Shown: piece by piece, positions 8,533 through 21,500 of the stretch
Layout: every line of letters starts with the position of its first letter
How positions within the stretch are numbered: the stretch's first letter is position 1
NCBI RefSeq assembly: GCF_000340885.1
Contig: NC_020291.1
Span: 6,161,001-6,225,000 of the forward strand
Length of the DNA: 64,000 nt
Direction: 5' to 3'
DNA from: Clostridium saccharoperbutylacetonicum N1-4(HMT)
GTDB lineage: Bacteria > Bacillota > Clostridia > Clostridiales > Clostridiaceae
Translations under genes and position numbers: made by a program
Notes under the pieces: model-generated
Databases searched by the model: none
Told to the model about the DNA's origin: nothing
The model's input: the letters and a program-made list of their open reading frames with translations, nothing else

Positions 8533-10008
8533 TTACTTAAGCACCGCTGATCTTATGAGTTTTCCTGCTATTGGAGCTGCTGCACTTGCTCCATATCCAC
8601 CATTTTCCACTATTACAGCAACTGCAATTTTAGGATCATTTGCAGGTGCAAAGGCTATAAACCAAGAATGAGGTGTAGCGCTTTCACCATTTTTAAGATT
8701 ATAATCCGCTGTACCAGTCTTTCCAGCTGCATTAGTCCCTTGGAAAAAACTCCATATATCAAGTTTTGAATCAACTAGATTTTTCATATAATCCTTTATA
8801 ATAGCTGCATTAGCTTCGCTAATAACTCTCTTATTAACTTTAGGTGAAATTGTTCTAATTACATTGCCATCTTTATCTACAACTTGATTAACAAGTCTAG
8901 GCTCCATCATTTGGCCATCATTAGCTACTGTACTTGCAACCAAAGCCATTTGCATTGGTGTTGCTAAGATACTGCTCTGCCCAATTCCTGATTGAGCAAT
9001 ATTTCCAACCTCCGCTTTTGACAACTTAGGAAAATTGCTTTTTGCTATAGCAAAACCATCTGAATCAACACTATTGTTAAAACCAAAGTTTTCAGCTGTG
9101 GTTTTCAATTTATCATTTCCAAGCTCCATTGCCAAGGTTCCAAAAACAAAATTACTAGACAATCTATAAGCATCTTTTAAATTTATAGTTCCATTTACTT
9201 CTCCATCATCATTACTTAAAGATTGTTTCTCATTAAATACTATTTTTCCTGTATCGTCAAAGGTTCTACTTGTAACTCCAGGCATATTTTCTAATGCACT
9301 AGCAAGAGTAACTGTCTTAAAAGTAGAACCTGGTGGATAAAGACCAATAGTTGCTCTATTAATAAGCGGAGTATCATCTGCACTTCCTGAATTAGCTGCC
9401 TTCATTGAGTTTCCCAAATCATTTGGATTATAAGTTGGCTTAGATACCATAGCTAACACTTCTCCTGTTTTAGGATTTAATGCAACCACAGCCCCTTTTC
9501 TATCTCCAAGCGCATCATATGCAATTTTTTGAAGCGTTGGGTCTAAGGTTGTTATAAGCCCATTACCCACTTTATCTTCATCTTCTTTTCTACTTTCAAA
9601 CATCTTTTTGACTTTATCAAAGCTAAAGTCTTTTGTCAGATTCAAAAAATTATTTGTAAGCTTACTATAAGTTCTTAGTTCCTTATCATAACTATCTTCT
9701 AGACCTGCTAATCCATAAACTGGATCAACATAGCCTAAAGCATGAACATATAAATCCCCATTGACGTAAGTTCTCTTTTGATTTAAAGCATTTACTCTAG
9801 AACTTGTTGTTAATGGATTTTTGTCTCTATCGTATATCGTTCCTCTTAAAACTTCATTTCGTATTGCCCAAAGTCTTTTATTTCCTTGCTCATTAGCCAA
9901 ATTATCAGCCAAAAAAACTTGAAAATATGCTATATAAGATATAAGTGCTACAAAACAAAATAAGAAAACAACCATTACTTGTTTTACACTGTTTGAAACA
10001 TTCTTCAA
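8533..10008 (-). CDS. pbpA: Class B penicillin-binding protein (peptidoglycan D,D-transpeptidase, PbpA-like)
   Basis: Membrane-anchored transpeptidase that cross-links peptidoglycan, paired with the SEDS glycosyltransferase encoded just upstream. The 491 residues include one N-terminal transmembrane helix (about 9-31), a short linker domain and the penicillin-binding domain with all three motifs: STFK (Ser228, Lys231), SSN (284-286) and KTGT (430-433). It begins four bases after the FtsW/RodA stop, so the two are co-translated, as is usual for SEDS-bPBP pairs. It is short for a class B PBP, lacking a large pedestal. Whether it serves division, elongation or sporulation cannot be told from sequence. 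Confidence 0.9.
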   Translation of the reverse strand: MKNVSNSVKQVMVVFLFCFVALISYIAYFQVFLADNLANEQGNKRLWAIRNEVLRGTIYDRDKNPLTTSSRVNALNQKRTYVNGDLYVHALGYVDPVYGLAGLEDSYDKELRTYSKLTNNFLNLTKDFSFDKVKKMFESRKEDEDKVGNGLITTLDPTLQKIAYDALGDRKGAVVALNPKTGEVLAMVSKPTYNPNDLGNSMKAANSGSADDTPLINRATIGLYPPGSTFKTVTLASALENMPGVTSRTFDDTGKIVFNEKQSLSNDDGEVNGTINLKDAYRLSSNFVFGTLAMELGNDKLKTTAENFGFNNSVDSDGFAIAKSNFPKLSKAEVGNIAQSGIGQSSILATPMQMALVASTVANDGQMMEPRLVNQVVDKDGNVIRTISPKVNKRVISEANAAIIKDYMKNLVDSKLDIWSFFQGTNAAGKTGTADYNLKNGESATPHSWFIAFAPANDPKIAVAVIVENGGYGASAAAPIAGKLIRSAVLK

Positions 10009-10011
10009 TTT

Positions 10012-11235
10012 TTAGTCCTCCTCTGATATCTTCTGAAGTATTGCAAGTGCAAAAAACATAGTTACTATCGAAGATCCTCCATAACTTATAAGAGGCAGTG
10101 TAATTCCTGTAAGAGGTATTACCGAAAAGACACCTCCGATTATAACTAAAACCTGACATGCTATCATAGCACTAAATCCTACAGTATTAAGCATAGAAAA
10201 TCTATCTTTAACTCTAAATGCTGCCCTCATTCCTCTGTAGAAAAACAAGAAATATATTATCATAATACCAAGTCCAAATACCATTCCCAATTCTTCACAA
10301 ATTACAGCAAAGATTAAGTCTGAAGTATTAACAGGTATAAAACCAGGATATCCTTGCCCTAAACCCGAACCAAACATTCCACCAGATGAAATAGCATATA
10401 GTCCTTGAACTATTTGATATCCTCCAGTGTCAATATATTTCCACGGATTTTTCCAAACTTGAACTCTTACTCTTACATGTGAAAATAAATTATATGCAAT
10501 TACTGATCCTATTACAAACAATACAAAACAAATTACAACATACTTCTTCTTGCCAGTTGCAAGATAAACCATTGTTAAGGCTATTCCAAAAAATATTAAT
10601 GCTGATCCTAAGTCTTTCTGTAAAACCAAACAACCTAGTGCATACATTACCACTAATGCAGGCTTCCAAAGCTGCCTAAAATCTTCTGCTATGTTGCTTT
10701 TATCTTCATATTTCTGCAACGCTGATGCCAAGTACAATATAAAGGTTATCTTTCCAAATTCAGATGGCTGAAATCCCCCTATTCCTGGTATAGTAACCCA
10801 GTTGGTTGCTCCATAAGTTTCTTGGTGTGCTAGCAATGCCATAGGCATTATAACTATTGTCATAATCAAATATATTTTTTCATATTTTCCAAAATCCCGC
10901 ACATCTGGTATAGCCACAACAAGAAAAATAAATGCTATCACTCCACCTGTGAACCATGCTAATTGCTTAATGGCAACACTAGTATCTAATCTATATAATA
11001 CAGCTATTCCTATTACTGCTAATATGCATGCAAACATAATTAAAAATTTATCACCATGAGGATAAAACTTTCTAATTAAGATTTGCGTCGCTGTTATTAA
11101 AGCACATACTATAAGTCCCATATATAAAGCACCTTTATCCACATCATCTTTTAATATTGCGAGATTTGTAAATAATGCCATACATAATAGATAAGTTAAA
11201 AGTAACAACTTTACCTCATCCTTTTTAATCTTCAA
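10012..11235 (-). CDS. SEDS peptidoglycan polymerase, FtsW/RodA/SpoVE family
   Basis: Polytopic membrane glycosyltransferase that polymerises lipid II. The 407-residue protein shows about ten hydrophobic helices and family signatures: TNWVTIPGIGGFQPSEFGKI, the cytosolic-side segment VQVWKNPW, the loop GMFGSGLGQGYPGFIPVNTSDLIFAVICEELG with the conserved acidic residue, and PLTGITLPLISYGGSS near the end. Translation starts at TTG (11233-11235), supported by AGGTGA at ideal spacing and no ATG nearby. It forms an FHA - SEDS - PBP cluster. FtsW, RodA and SpoVE cannot be told apart here, so no symbol is given. Confidence 0.92.
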   Translation of the reverse strand: MKIKKDEVKLLLLTYLLCMALFTNLAILKDDVDKGALYMGLIVCALITATQILIRKFYPHGDKFLIMFACILAVIGIAVLYRLDTSVAIKQLAWFTGGVIAFIFLVVAIPDVRDFGKYEKIYLIMTIVIMPMALLAHQETYGATNWVTIPGIGGFQPSEFGKITFILYLASALQKYEDKSNIAEDFRQLWKPALVVMYALGCLVLQKDLGSALIFFGIALTMVYLATGKKKYVVICFVLFVIGSVIAYNLFSHVRVRVQVWKNPWKYIDTGGYQIVQGLYAISSGGMFGSGLGQGYPGFIPVNTSDLIFAVICEELGMVFGLGIMIIYFLFFYRGMRAAFRVKDRFSMLNTVGFSAMIACQVLVIIGGVFSVIPLTGITLPLISYGGSSIVTMFFALAILQKISEED

Positions 11236-11279
11236 ACTATATCACCTCATTATATACTTACGTCCTTTTAGCTTTTGCA

Positions 11280-11326
11280 AGGCTCAGTAAAAGATATAAT
11301 TTTATAATTAATCTTATACTGAGCCT
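11280..11326. other. Inverted repeat between the FHA gene and the SEDS gene
   Basis: AGGCTCAGTA at 11280-11289 pairs exactly with TACTGAGCCT at 11317-11326, with partly paired inner bases. No T-run follows on the minus strand, so it is not a typical intrinsic terminator. It could attenuate or process the transcript between the FHA gene and the SEDS-PBP pair. Confidence 0.45.
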
Positions 11327-11374
11327 CGTTATTTATAGCTATATTTATATATCCAATTAATCATAATACATTTT

Positions 11375-11818
11375 TTATCCTAAGATTTTAAAAATTACAT
11401 TTCCAATTTTTATTTCATCTTTATTTGATAACTTCACTTTACCAGTTATTTTTGTTCCATTTAAATAAGTCCCATTTGTACTATTCAAATCTTCTAAAAA
11501 CAGCGAATCGTTTCTGACTAAAATTTTAGCATGATTTCCTGAGATATGTTGCTCATTCAGTACAATTAAATTATCACCTTTTCTACCTATGGTTAAGTCA
11601 GATCTAATTGGAATAATAGAACCTTCCTTTAACTCTTTCACACTTCCAGAACTCATAATTTCTAATCCATAATTCCCTTTTACAACTGTTGGACGCCTTT
11701 TTTTGCCTCCATTTTTAACATCCTTATACATTATCTTCAATGCATAATATATTATTACATATAGTATAACAATAAAAACTAATCCAAAAATTCCAGCTAT
11801 TATTTTCGAAAAACTCAT
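11375..11818 (-). CDS. Membrane-anchored FHA-domain protein
   Basis: A 147-residue protein with one N-terminal transmembrane helix (about residues 7-29) and a cytoplasmic FHA domain (about 68-146). FHA motifs are clear: the phosphothreonine-binding GRKGDN, HISGNHAKI and LNSTNGTYLNG. FHA domains bind phosphothreonine on Ser/Thr kinase substrates. Placement ahead of the SEDS and PBP genes suggests it links protein phosphorylation to cell-wall synthesis, as with FHA proteins beside cell-wall genes in actinobacteria; that is inference. The ATG has AGGTGA in front. Confidence 0.85.
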   Translation of the reverse strand: MSFSKIIAGIFGLVFIVILYVIIYYALKIMYKDVKNGGKKRRPTVVKGNYGLEIMSSGSVKELKEGSIIPIRSDLTIGRKGDNLIVLNEQHISGNHAKILVRNDSLFLEDLNSTNGTYLNGTKITGKVKLSNKDEIKIGNVIFKILG

Positions 11819-12037
11819 ATATTCACCTCAATATTTATTCCTGCATAATGGCATATATTGCAATTATCTATATTCAATACTCAATTATAAATCAATGTTG
11901 ATTTTCTTAGAGAATCTTTAAGTTTTGAAAAATTCTTTTTGCTATATAAAATTCACTTTTAAACTTTTCATAATATTTATATACCTTCTTAATGATTATA
12001 CAACAAAAAAACAACTATGACATAAAAAAGTATTACA

Positions 12038-12076
12038 ATTAGATTAACAATTGCATAATACAATTGTTAATCTAAT
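12038..12076 (-). terminator. Terminator of uvrBA
   Basis: A perfect 16-bp inverted repeat (12038-12053 and 12061-12076, core ATTAGATTAACAATTG) with a 7-base loop, followed shortly on the minus strand by ACTTTTTTATG. It lies just after the uvrA stop. Confidence 0.75.
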
Positions 12077-12088
12077 ACTTACTTCTTA

Positions 12089-14911
<2,823 letters not shown>

Positions 14912-14925
14912 AACAACCCCCTGGA

Positions 14926-14988
14926 TTCAGTTAACCGTTTGTGCCCTTTAGGGTATCATGTGGACAATTTACAGTTAACAGTTTTTTG
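14926..14988. repeat. Degenerate CAGTTAAC / ACAGTTAACAG intergenic repeat
   Basis: CAGTTAACCGTTTG and TTTACAGTTAACAGTTTT occur about 40 bp apart in the uvrB-uvrA spacer. They resemble the repeat units at 1620-1712 and 34676-34707. A small CCCT-TTA-GGG palindrome lies between them. Confidence 0.45.
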
Positions 14989-15067
14989 ATTTCAGTCTTT
15001 TCATTCTTATTTTTTACCTTGATTGAGCTGTATAAATTTCTTCTTCCTCAACTCTTAACTCCTAATT

Positions 15068-17035
15068 CTAAGCTTTCAACTCATTTATTATATCTCTAAG
15101 CTCTGCTGCTCTTTCAAATTGAAGATTTTTAGCTGCTAAAAGCATTTCTTCTGTAAGTTGTTTAATCAACTTATCTTTTTCTTTTTTATTAAGTTTCTTC
15201 TTATTATCAACTTTATATTCTTCAACTTCTTCAGCAATTTTTGTTGCCTCTATTACTTCTCTTACCTCTTTAATTATTGTAGTTGGAACAATTCCATTTT
15301 TATCATTATATTCCTTTTGTATTGCTCTTCTTCTTTCTGTTTCTTTCATAGCCTTATCCATAGATTTAGTTATATTATCTGCATACATTATAACTTTACT
15401 CTCAGAATTTCTTGCTGCCCTACCTATTGTTTGAATCAATGAAGTTTCTGATCTTAAGAAGCCTTCTTTATCAGCATCTAAAATTGCAACTAAAGCAACC
15501 TCTGGTATATCCAACCCTTCTCTTAAAAGATTGATTCCAACTAATACATCATATTCTCCAAGTCTCAAATCTCTTATAATTTTCATTCTTTCAATAGTAT
15601 CAATATCAGAATGCATATAAGTAGTTTTTACACCAAGCTCTGTCAAATATTTAGTTAAATCTTCTGACATACGCTTAGTCAGAGTTGTTATTAAAATCCT
15701 AAATCCACGTTCTACAGTTTTATTAATTTCTCCATACAAGTCGTCAATTTGACCTTTTATTGGTTTTATAACTATTTCTGGATCCAATAATCCTGTTGGT
15801 CTTATAATTTGTTCTGCAATTTCTTCTGAATTATCTATTTCATAGGCAGATGGAGTTGCACTTACAAAAACCACTTGATTAATTTTCTCTTGAAATTCTT
15901 CAAATTTTAAAGGTCGATTATCATATGCACACGGAAGTCTAAATCCATAATCAACTAATGTATTCTTTCTAGACCTGTCTCCTGCATACATTGCTCGAAC
16001 TTGTGGTAAAGTTACATGACTTTCATCAATAAACATTAAAAAGTCTTCTGGAAAATAATCTATTAGTGTCTTAGGCGGAGTTCCACCCGCTCTACCATCT
16101 AATATTCTAGAATAATTTTCAATTCCACTACAATATCCCATTTCTTTAATCATTTCAATGTCATAGTTTGTCCTTTGCCTTAATCTTTGTGCTTCTAAAA
16201 GCTTATCTTGAGCATTAAGTTCCCTTAATCTTTCTTCTAATTCCTCTTCAATTCTACCAATAGATTTATCGATAGTTTCCCTTGAAGTAGCAAAATGGGA
16301 GGCAGGAGTTATAGCAACATGATTTCTTTCTCCGATAATTGTCCCAGTTAAAACATCAAATTCTCTTATTCTATCAATTTCATCCCCAAAGAACTCGATT
16401 CTGATACCTTTATTTGAATAGGATGCAGGAATTATATCTAAAGAATCTCCTCTAACTCTAAAGGTTCCTCTAGAAAAGTCTATATCATTTCTCTCATATT
16501 GAATTTCAATTAATTCTTTAATAACTTCATTTCTCTCTTTTTCCATTCCAGTCCTAAGACTTATGGTTAATTTCTTATATTCATCTGGATTACCTAATCC
16601 ATATATACAAGAAACAGATGCTACAATAATTACATCCCTTCTTTCGAAAAGTGCTGATGTGGCTGAGTGTCTTAATTTATCAATTTCATCATTTATAGAT
16701 GCATCTTTTTCAATAAACGTATCTGTTTGAGGCACATATGCTTCTGGTTGATAATAATCATAATATGAAACAAAATATTCAACTATATTATCAGGAAAAA
16801 ATTCTTTAAATTCCGAACATAATTGTGCTGCTAGAGTCTTATTATGAGCTAAAATCAAAGTAGGTCTTTGAACTCGTTCTATTACATTTGCCATAGTAAA
16901 TGTTTTTCCCGATCCAGTTACTCCAAGCAATGTCTGACCTCTATGTTTATTGTTTAATGAGTTAACCAACTTATCAATAGCCTGTGGCTGATCTCCTGTT
17001 GGTTTAAATTTAGACTGTATTTTAAATTCTCCCAA
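15068..17035 (-). CDS. uvrB: Excinuclease ABC subunit B
   Basis: UvrB is the helicase-fold protein that verifies DNA damage and recruits UvrC. From a TTG start at 17035 the protein has 655 residues: Walker [11 protein letters not shown], the damage-clamping beta-hairpin [21 protein letters not shown] box, helicase motifs ending [15 protein letters not shown], and a C-terminal UVR motif ([15 protein letters not shown]). Longer frames start at 17050 (ATG) or 17059 (TTG), but the TTG at 17035 follows GGAGG at 7 bp and gives the family N-terminus [10 protein letters not shown]; the longer forms would put the coding start next to the SOS-like operator. First gene of uvrBA. Confidence 0.96.
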   Translation of the reverse strand: MGEFKIQSKFKPTGDQPQAIDKLVNSLNNKHRGQTLLGVTGSGKTFTMANVIERVQRPTLILAHNKTLAAQLCSEFKEFFPDNIVEYFVSYYDYYQPEAYVPQTDTFIEKDASINDEIDKLRHSATSALFERRDVIIVASVSCIYGLGNPDEYKKLTISLRTGMEKERNEVIKELIEIQYERNDIDFSRGTFRVRGDSLDIIPASYSNKGIRIEFFGDEIDRIREFDVLTGTIIGERNHVAITPASHFATSRETIDKSIGRIEEELEERLRELNAQDKLLEAQRLRQRTNYDIEMIKEMGYCSGIENYSRILDGRAGGTPPKTLIDYFPEDFLMFIDESHVTLPQVRAMYAGDRSRKNTLVDYGFRLPCAYDNRPLKFEEFQEKINQVVFVSATPSAYEIDNSEEIAEQIIRPTGLLDPEIVIKPIKGQIDDLYGEINKTVERGFRILITTLTKRMSEDLTKYLTELGVKTTYMHSDIDTIERMKIIRDLRLGEYDVLVGINLLREGLDIPEVALVAILDADKEGFLRSETSLIQTIGRAARNSESKVIMYADNITKSMDKAMKETERRRAIQKEYNDKNGIVPTTIIKEVREVIEATKIAEEVEEYKVDNKKKLNKKEKDKLIKQLTEEMLLAAKNLQFERAAELRDIINELKA

Positions 17036-17052
17036 ATGTATCGCCTCCATCT

Positions 17053-17066
17053 CGAACAAGCATTCG
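17053..17066. promoter_or_regulatory. LexA (SOS) box at uvrB
   Basis: CGAACAAGCATTCG differs from the Gram-positive LexA consensus CGAACNNNNGTTCG at one base. It lies just downstream of the uvrB -10 element, over the first transcribed bases, a position suited to repression. uvrB is an SOS gene in many bacteria. Confidence 0.65.
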
Positions 17067-17077
17067 CATATAATTAT

Positions 17078-17106
17078 ATTCTACTTGCCCTTAAGTATTA
17101 AGTCAA
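17078..17106 (-). promoter_or_regulatory. Sigma-A-type promoter of uvrBA
   Basis: TTGACT (17101-17106) and TAGAAT (17078-17083) on the minus strand with an exact 17-bp spacer. Confidence 0.6.
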
Positions 17107-17129
17107 TAAGTTATATTAATTTTCTATAT

Positions 17130-17162
17130 AATAATAAAAGTGGCAAAGCCACTTTTATTATT
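17130..17162 (-). terminator. Terminator of the PDZ-protein gene
   Basis: Perfect 15-bp arms (AATAATAAAAGTGGC and GCCACTTTTATTATT) around a 3-base loop. It overlaps the stop codon of the upstream gene and precedes the uvrB promoter. Confidence 0.75.
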
Positions 17163-18504
17163 TATTTTCTTTATCATCTTCTTTATTATCTTTTATATCT
17201 ATTTTTTTGTGTTCTATACTATCCGATTTTTTTATTTTGCTAAGCACACTATTAAAACTATCATCTTCAATTGGTACCATTTCTTCTTTTTCTACATTTC
17301 TGGGTACTAATAAAATTCCCAGCCTAGTATTTTTATTATGTCTAAAATTAATATCTTTTATTACACCACTAGAATCTTTAATTTTCATTATAGTATTATA
17401 TAAATTTTCCTTTATAATTGCGTAAACTTCTGTCTCAGAATTGATGATCTTATCATTTATAGATAAAACTTTACTTTCAATATCAATTCCATACTCTTTC
17501 ATCTTAGAATCTGTTGAAATTTCTAAAACCACTAAGCCTTCACTATCACTTACAAACTTAGGTACTCCTCTTTCTTCATTCCTTACTTGACGCTTTAACA
17601 TAAATTCATGGGCAGTTGGCATGAAAGCTAGTACTAACATTTCTCCCACAATCCCAATCCTAGTAATTTGAGATGCGGCTATCAAAATTAATCCATAAAT
17701 TAATATGTGCACCCCTGATGATATTGCCTTTCCTCTTTTAGTCTTTGTAAAAGTAACTGAAGAATATCCTAATATTGTGTAAAAAGGAAATATTGAAACT
17801 ACACTGCTTGCTAACAATGCAAGTGCTGAAGGTGATTTAATTGACGGCCACCAATTAGGATTTTGTATTAATTCTGTTGTATAACTTGAAGTCGATCTGT
17901 CAATATTCACTGCAATCATTATAGCTATAGGCAGCACCCAATATCTTCTAAGTGCGTATCCGCCCAAAATTTTACCATTCCTATTTGTAAATACTGGAAC
18001 TGCTCCTCTATCTCCATCTATCATTACTAACACACCCTCTACAATATGAAATACCCCTACAAGAAGTATTAAATAAAGTATATCAATATCTAGTTTTAAA
18101 ATCTGTGAAGATTGTGGTACCGCTATATTAAGTACCTTAATAATAATACTCACAAATCCCAAAATAGCTCCCGAATAAGAAAAGCATATTAACCTTGGCT
18201 TAATAAATGCTAATAATATAGATATCATAAAGAGATAAGATATTCCTGAATTATCACTAAATACTACTCCTAGGCTTGTAAGAATCAAACTTCCGATACA
18301 TCCCCCTATAATCCCTAAAACAAGTTGAGATAGCGTAAGTTCAACAAGTGAATTTACACTACCTCCTAAAATCATTTTTTGCATAGATACTACTTTTTTA
18401 TTCTTCAAATACAATACTATCATTAAAGAAATTAATAAAAAAACTAATGGGGGCGTAACTATAGCACCAGCTACATTTCGCAATGTATATATTAATAAAC
18501 TCAT
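17158..18504 (-). CDS. Multi-pass membrane protein with C-terminal PDZ domain
   Basis: A 448-residue protein with about eight to ten hydrophobic helices over residues 1-310, followed by a PDZ-like domain (about 315-400: VSDSEGLVVLEISTDSKMKE, then SKVLSINDKIINSETE) and a charged Lys/Asp/Glu tail. I recognise no enzymatic motif. It begins 10 bases after ctpA, which encodes a PDZ protease, so a shared role in envelope proteolysis or in scaffolding is likely. The association with ctpA and ftsEX seems to be conserved in clostridia, from memory. Function unknown. Confidence 0.8.
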   Translation of the reverse strand: MSLLIYTLRNVAGAIVTPPLVFLLISLMIVLYLKNKKVVSMQKMILGGSVNSLVELTLSQLVLGIIGGCIGSLILTSLGVVFSDNSGISYLFMISILLAFIKPRLICFSYSGAILGFVSIIIKVLNIAVPQSSQILKLDIDILYLILLVGVFHIVEGVLVMIDGDRGAVPVFTNRNGKILGGYALRRYWVLPIAIMIAVNIDRSTSSYTTELIQNPNWWPSIKSPSALALLASSVVSIFPFYTILGYSSVTFTKTKRGKAISSGVHILIYGLILIAASQITRIGIVGEMLVLAFMPTAHEFMLKRQVRNEERGVPKFVSDSEGLVVLEISTDSKMKEYGIDIESKVLSINDKIINSETEVYAIIKENLYNTIMKIKDSSGVIKDINFRHNKNTRLGILLVPRNVEKEEMVPIEDDSFNSVLSKIKKSDSIEHKKIDIKDNKEDDKENK

Positions 18505-18514
18505 TTTATCCCCC

Positions 18515-19780
18515 CTACTGCAATTTTTCCTCTATTTTTTGAATCGCTGTTTTCAATTGTTCATCTGTATTTTTATCATATCCGGTTTCATCTATACCCA
18601 CAGCCGTTTCGACTTCGAAATCAGGTTTAATTCCTATATTATGAATATTTTCACCATTGGGTGTATAATACTTTGAAATCGTCACTTTAAGGCCGCCAAT
18701 GTTATCTTTAAGCTGAATTGGTAATTGAGTTATCCCTTTTCCAAATGTAGTCTTTCCTACCAATGTTGCAGCCTTATAATCCCTAAGTGCTCCTGTTACA
18801 ACTTCAGATGCACTTGCACTATTTTTATTAACCAATAGCACTAGTGGCATTCCTTCTGCATCACCTCCAATTGACAAAGAATCATACCTATTATCATATT
18901 TATCAATTGTATAAGTTATTATTTTATCCTTTGGAATAAACTGCGATGCAACCTTTACTGCTTGTGATAATAAACCACCAGGATTTTCTCTCAAATCTAA
19001 TATTAAGCCTTTCATTCCCTGACTTTTCAACTGATCAATAGTATTTTTGAAATTGTCAGCTGTATTTTCATCATTAAAAGTCTTTATTCTTATATATCCT
19101 ATTGATTCATTTAACATATTTCCTATTACTGGTTCAGTTTTTACTGTATCACCTACTAATTTTATCTCAATTTCTCCAGCATTAGCTCTTTTGATTGTCA
19201 ATTTTACACCAGTATCATTAGAGGTAGAAATTAAAGCAACCGCCTTATCAATATCATTCCCTGACACTTCAACATCATTGACTTTTTCAATCACATCATT
19301 TGCAATTATTCCTGCTTTATCTGCTGGTCCACCCTTGACAGTTTCTACAACTACTAGTTGTTGATCTTTTGCAGCTACAGTAATACCTATATGTGTTACA
19401 TTTCCATTACTTTCTTTAATTAATGCTTGAAATTCTTCAGGAGTTTTAAATACTGTATATGGATCTCCTAATGAATTTGTCATTCCTTTAATTGCACCTA
19501 CGAGTAATTTATTATCATCAATTTCTCCATCATACTTCTCCAAAAGAGTATCTCTAACTGTAAAAAGTGCTGAATACTTGCTTTTATCATTAATTTGCTT
19601 TGCAGCACTCACAACATCTTGAGATGGCATATTCACTAAAAATATGCCTTTAGTTGCTATATAGTTTCCTGATAAAAATGCAGCTAACATTATTACTACT
19701 AAAAAAAGTGTTACTGGAATTAATCCTAATTTTCTTCTTTCTTTTTTGTTTGCAAATATATATCTTTTTGATTCCTTCAC
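18515..19780 (-). CDS. ctpA: Carboxy-terminal processing protease, S41 family
   Basis: Secreted, membrane-anchored serine protease. The 421-residue protein has an N-terminal transmembrane helix (about 20-40), a PDZ domain (about 125-205, with VKGGPADKAGIIANDVIEKV) and the S41 catalytic domain. Catalytic residues by motif are Ser323 in NSASASE, Lys348 in FGKG and Gln352, with spacing identical to Bacillus CtpB. CtpB cleaves a signalling protease in sporulation; other CtpA proteins degrade cell-wall hydrolases or their regulators. The start is GTG at 19778-19780, preceded by AAAGGAAG. It lies between ftsX and the PDZ membrane protein gene. Confidence 0.93.
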   Translation of the reverse strand: MKESKRYIFANKKERRKLGLIPVTLFLVVIMLAAFLSGNYIATKGIFLVNMPSQDVVSAAKQINDKSKYSALFTVRDTLLEKYDGEIDDNKLLVGAIKGMTNSLGDPYTVFKTPEEFQALIKESNGNVTHIGITVAAKDQQLVVVETVKGGPADKAGIIANDVIEKVNDVEVSGNDIDKAVALISTSNDTGVKLTIKRANAGEIEIKLVGDTVKTEPVIGNMLNESIGYIRIKTFNDENTADNFKNTIDQLKSQGMKGLILDLRENPGGLLSQAVKVASQFIPKDKIITYTIDKYDNRYDSLSIGGDAEGMPLVLLVNKNSASASEVVTGALRDYKAATLVGKTTFGKGITQLPIQLKDNIGGLKVTISKYYTPNGENIHNIGIKPDFEVETAVGIDETGYDKNTDEQLKTAIQKIEEKLQ

Positions 19781-19933
19781 CTATAAAGACTTCCTTTCAT
19801 ATGCATTATACATATAATCCCAATGAGTATCTTCATAGACTTAGTGGATTATTATGTAGAACCCCACGATTTTATGGTGTTAGATTTTATTAATTCATCT
19901 CATTATATTTATCTTTATACTTATTTGCAAAAA

Positions 19934-20824
19934 TTATACCTCTAAAAATTTTCTTAATGCAATTATACTTGCAACTCCACCAACAACAATTCCACCAAGT
20001 GCAAATTGCCATGATAAAGATGCCAATATGTAAGCTGTTGGTACAAGACTTATATAGGCCAATTGTGAAGAAGCCCAATTAATTAAACCGTTGTATGCAA
20101 AAAATAATGCTCCACATGCTAACATTGCTCCTACTAATCCAATTACCATACCTTCTATAACAAATGGCCATCTAATAAACCAATCCGTAGCCCCTACAAA
20201 TTTCATAATTCCAACTTCTCTTCTTCTTGAGTATACAGTTAACTTTGTTGTATTCATTATCAAGAAAAGCGAAACTCCTACTAATATTACAAATAATCCA
20301 AATCCAACTATTCTTATTCCTTTTACTACACCAACAATTTTATCTACTAAGGCTTGTTGATTTTCAATACTTTCAACTCCTTGAAAATCCTTTATTCCTT
20401 CACTTACATTCGAAGCATATTCTGGTGCTTCTAATTTTACTGTATATGATGCATTAAATGGATTATTTTGAAGTGTATATCCCTTTAATAATCCTTCATT
20501 ATTATTTGTGGTATTTTGGAAATTCCTAAATTCATCATCCTTAGATTGATAAACTATATCTTTTACGCCTTCAATTTTTCTTAATTTAATTTCAATTTCT
20601 CTTTGATCAATAAGCTTTATATCATCTTTTAAATATACCTTTAGTTCTACTTTATTTTGAACTGTATTAATTCCATTATTTATATTGTTAGCTATCAATA
20701 AAAATATTCCTAGAACAAAAAAAGTTATAAGAACAGTAATTACTGAAGCAATGCTGATAGTTTTATTTCTTTTCAAACTTATAAATGCATCCTTAATAAA
20801 ATGCGTAATAGTATTAATTTTCAT
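19934..20824 (-). CDS. ftsX: Cell division protein FtsX
   Basis: Permease-like subunit of the FtsEX complex, which uses ATP to activate peptidoglycan hydrolases outside the cell. The 296 residues contain four transmembrane helices: about 23-45, then three after the large extracellular loop (about 170-195, 222-245, 262-285). The loop between TM1 and TM2 (about 46-168) is the part that recruits the hydrolase. The start codon lies inside the last codons of ftsE (11-bp overlap). In Bacillus the partner is the CwlO-type hydrolase; a CwlO-like gene lies at 42460-43692. Confidence 0.94.
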   Translation of the reverse strand: MKINTITHFIKDAFISLKRNKTISIASVITVLITFFVLGIFLLIANNINNGINTVQNKVELKVYLKDDIKLIDQREIEIKLRKIEGVKDIVYQSKDDEFRNFQNTTNNNEGLLKGYTLQNNPFNASYTVKLEAPEYASNVSEGIKDFQGVESIENQQALVDKIVGVVKGIRIVGFGLFVILVGVSLFLIMNTTKLTVYSRRREVGIMKFVGATDWFIRWPFVIEGMVIGLVGAMLACGALFFAYNGLINWASSQLAYISLVPTAYILASLSWQFALGGIVVGGVASIIALRKFLEV

Positions 20825-21500
20825 CTTCGTACTTACCTCTTTTCTCGTCTCTTACTATTTCTCCTTTTTCAATAGCTATAACTCTTTTTTTCATATAATC
20901 AACAATTTCCTTAGCATGAGTAGCCATTAAGATAGTTGTACCAGCTTTGTTTATATCTTCTAATAATGACATTATTTCTCTCGCTGTATCTGGATCTAAA
21001 TTACCAGTAGGTTCGTCCGCAATTAAAACTGTTGGATTGTTCACTAATGCTCTTGCTAAAGAAACTCTTTGTTGTTCTCCTCCTGACAACTCATTCGGAA
21101 ACATTTTATACTTATGAGATAATCCAACTAAAGATAATACCATTGGAACCCGTCTTCTAATTTCTTTTGGAGACGCCTCAACTACTCTCATAGCAAATGC
21201 AACATTTTCATATACATTAAGAGTTTGTATTAATCTAAAATCTTGGAATACCATTCCTATTTTTCTTCTATAATATGGAATTTGTTTCCTAGTAATTGTT
21301 GATAAATCTTTCTCTCCAACAATTATTTTTCCATTTGTAGGTTCAACTTCTTTTAAAATCATTTTTATAAATGTGGATTTTCCAGATCCACTTGGCCCAA
21401 CTAAAAATACAAATTCCCCTGCTTCTATTTCAACATTAACATCTGATAAAGCTTTTACATTATTATCGTAAATTTTAGATATCCCTCTAAATTGAATCAT
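20814..21500 (-). CDS. ftsE: Cell division ATP-binding protein FtsE
   Basis: ABC ATPase partner of FtsX, 228 residues. Walker A GPSGSGKST is near residue 36, the Q-loop GMVFQDFRLIQTLNVYENVAF follows, then signature LSGGEQQRVSLARAL and Walker B VLIADEPTGNLD. The ATG is preceded by AAGGAG. The -10 element upstream predicts a leader of about 180 nt. Confidence 0.95.
   Translation of the reverse strand: MIQFRGISKIYDNNVKALSDVNVEIEAGEFVFLVGPSGSGKSTFIKMILKEVEPTNGKIIVGEKDLSTITRKQIPYYRRKIGMVFQDFRLIQTLNVYENVAFAMRVVEASPKEIRRRVPMVLSLVGLSHKYKMFPNELSGGEQQRVSLARALVNNPTVLIADEPTGNLDPDTAREIMSLLEDINKAGTTILMATHAKEIVDYMKKRVIAIEKGEIVRDEKRGKYEDEN

Noticed and set aside
11280..11326. Intrinsic terminator before the SEDS gene
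   Set aside because: Good stem but no T-run on the minus strand; kept only as an inverted repeat.
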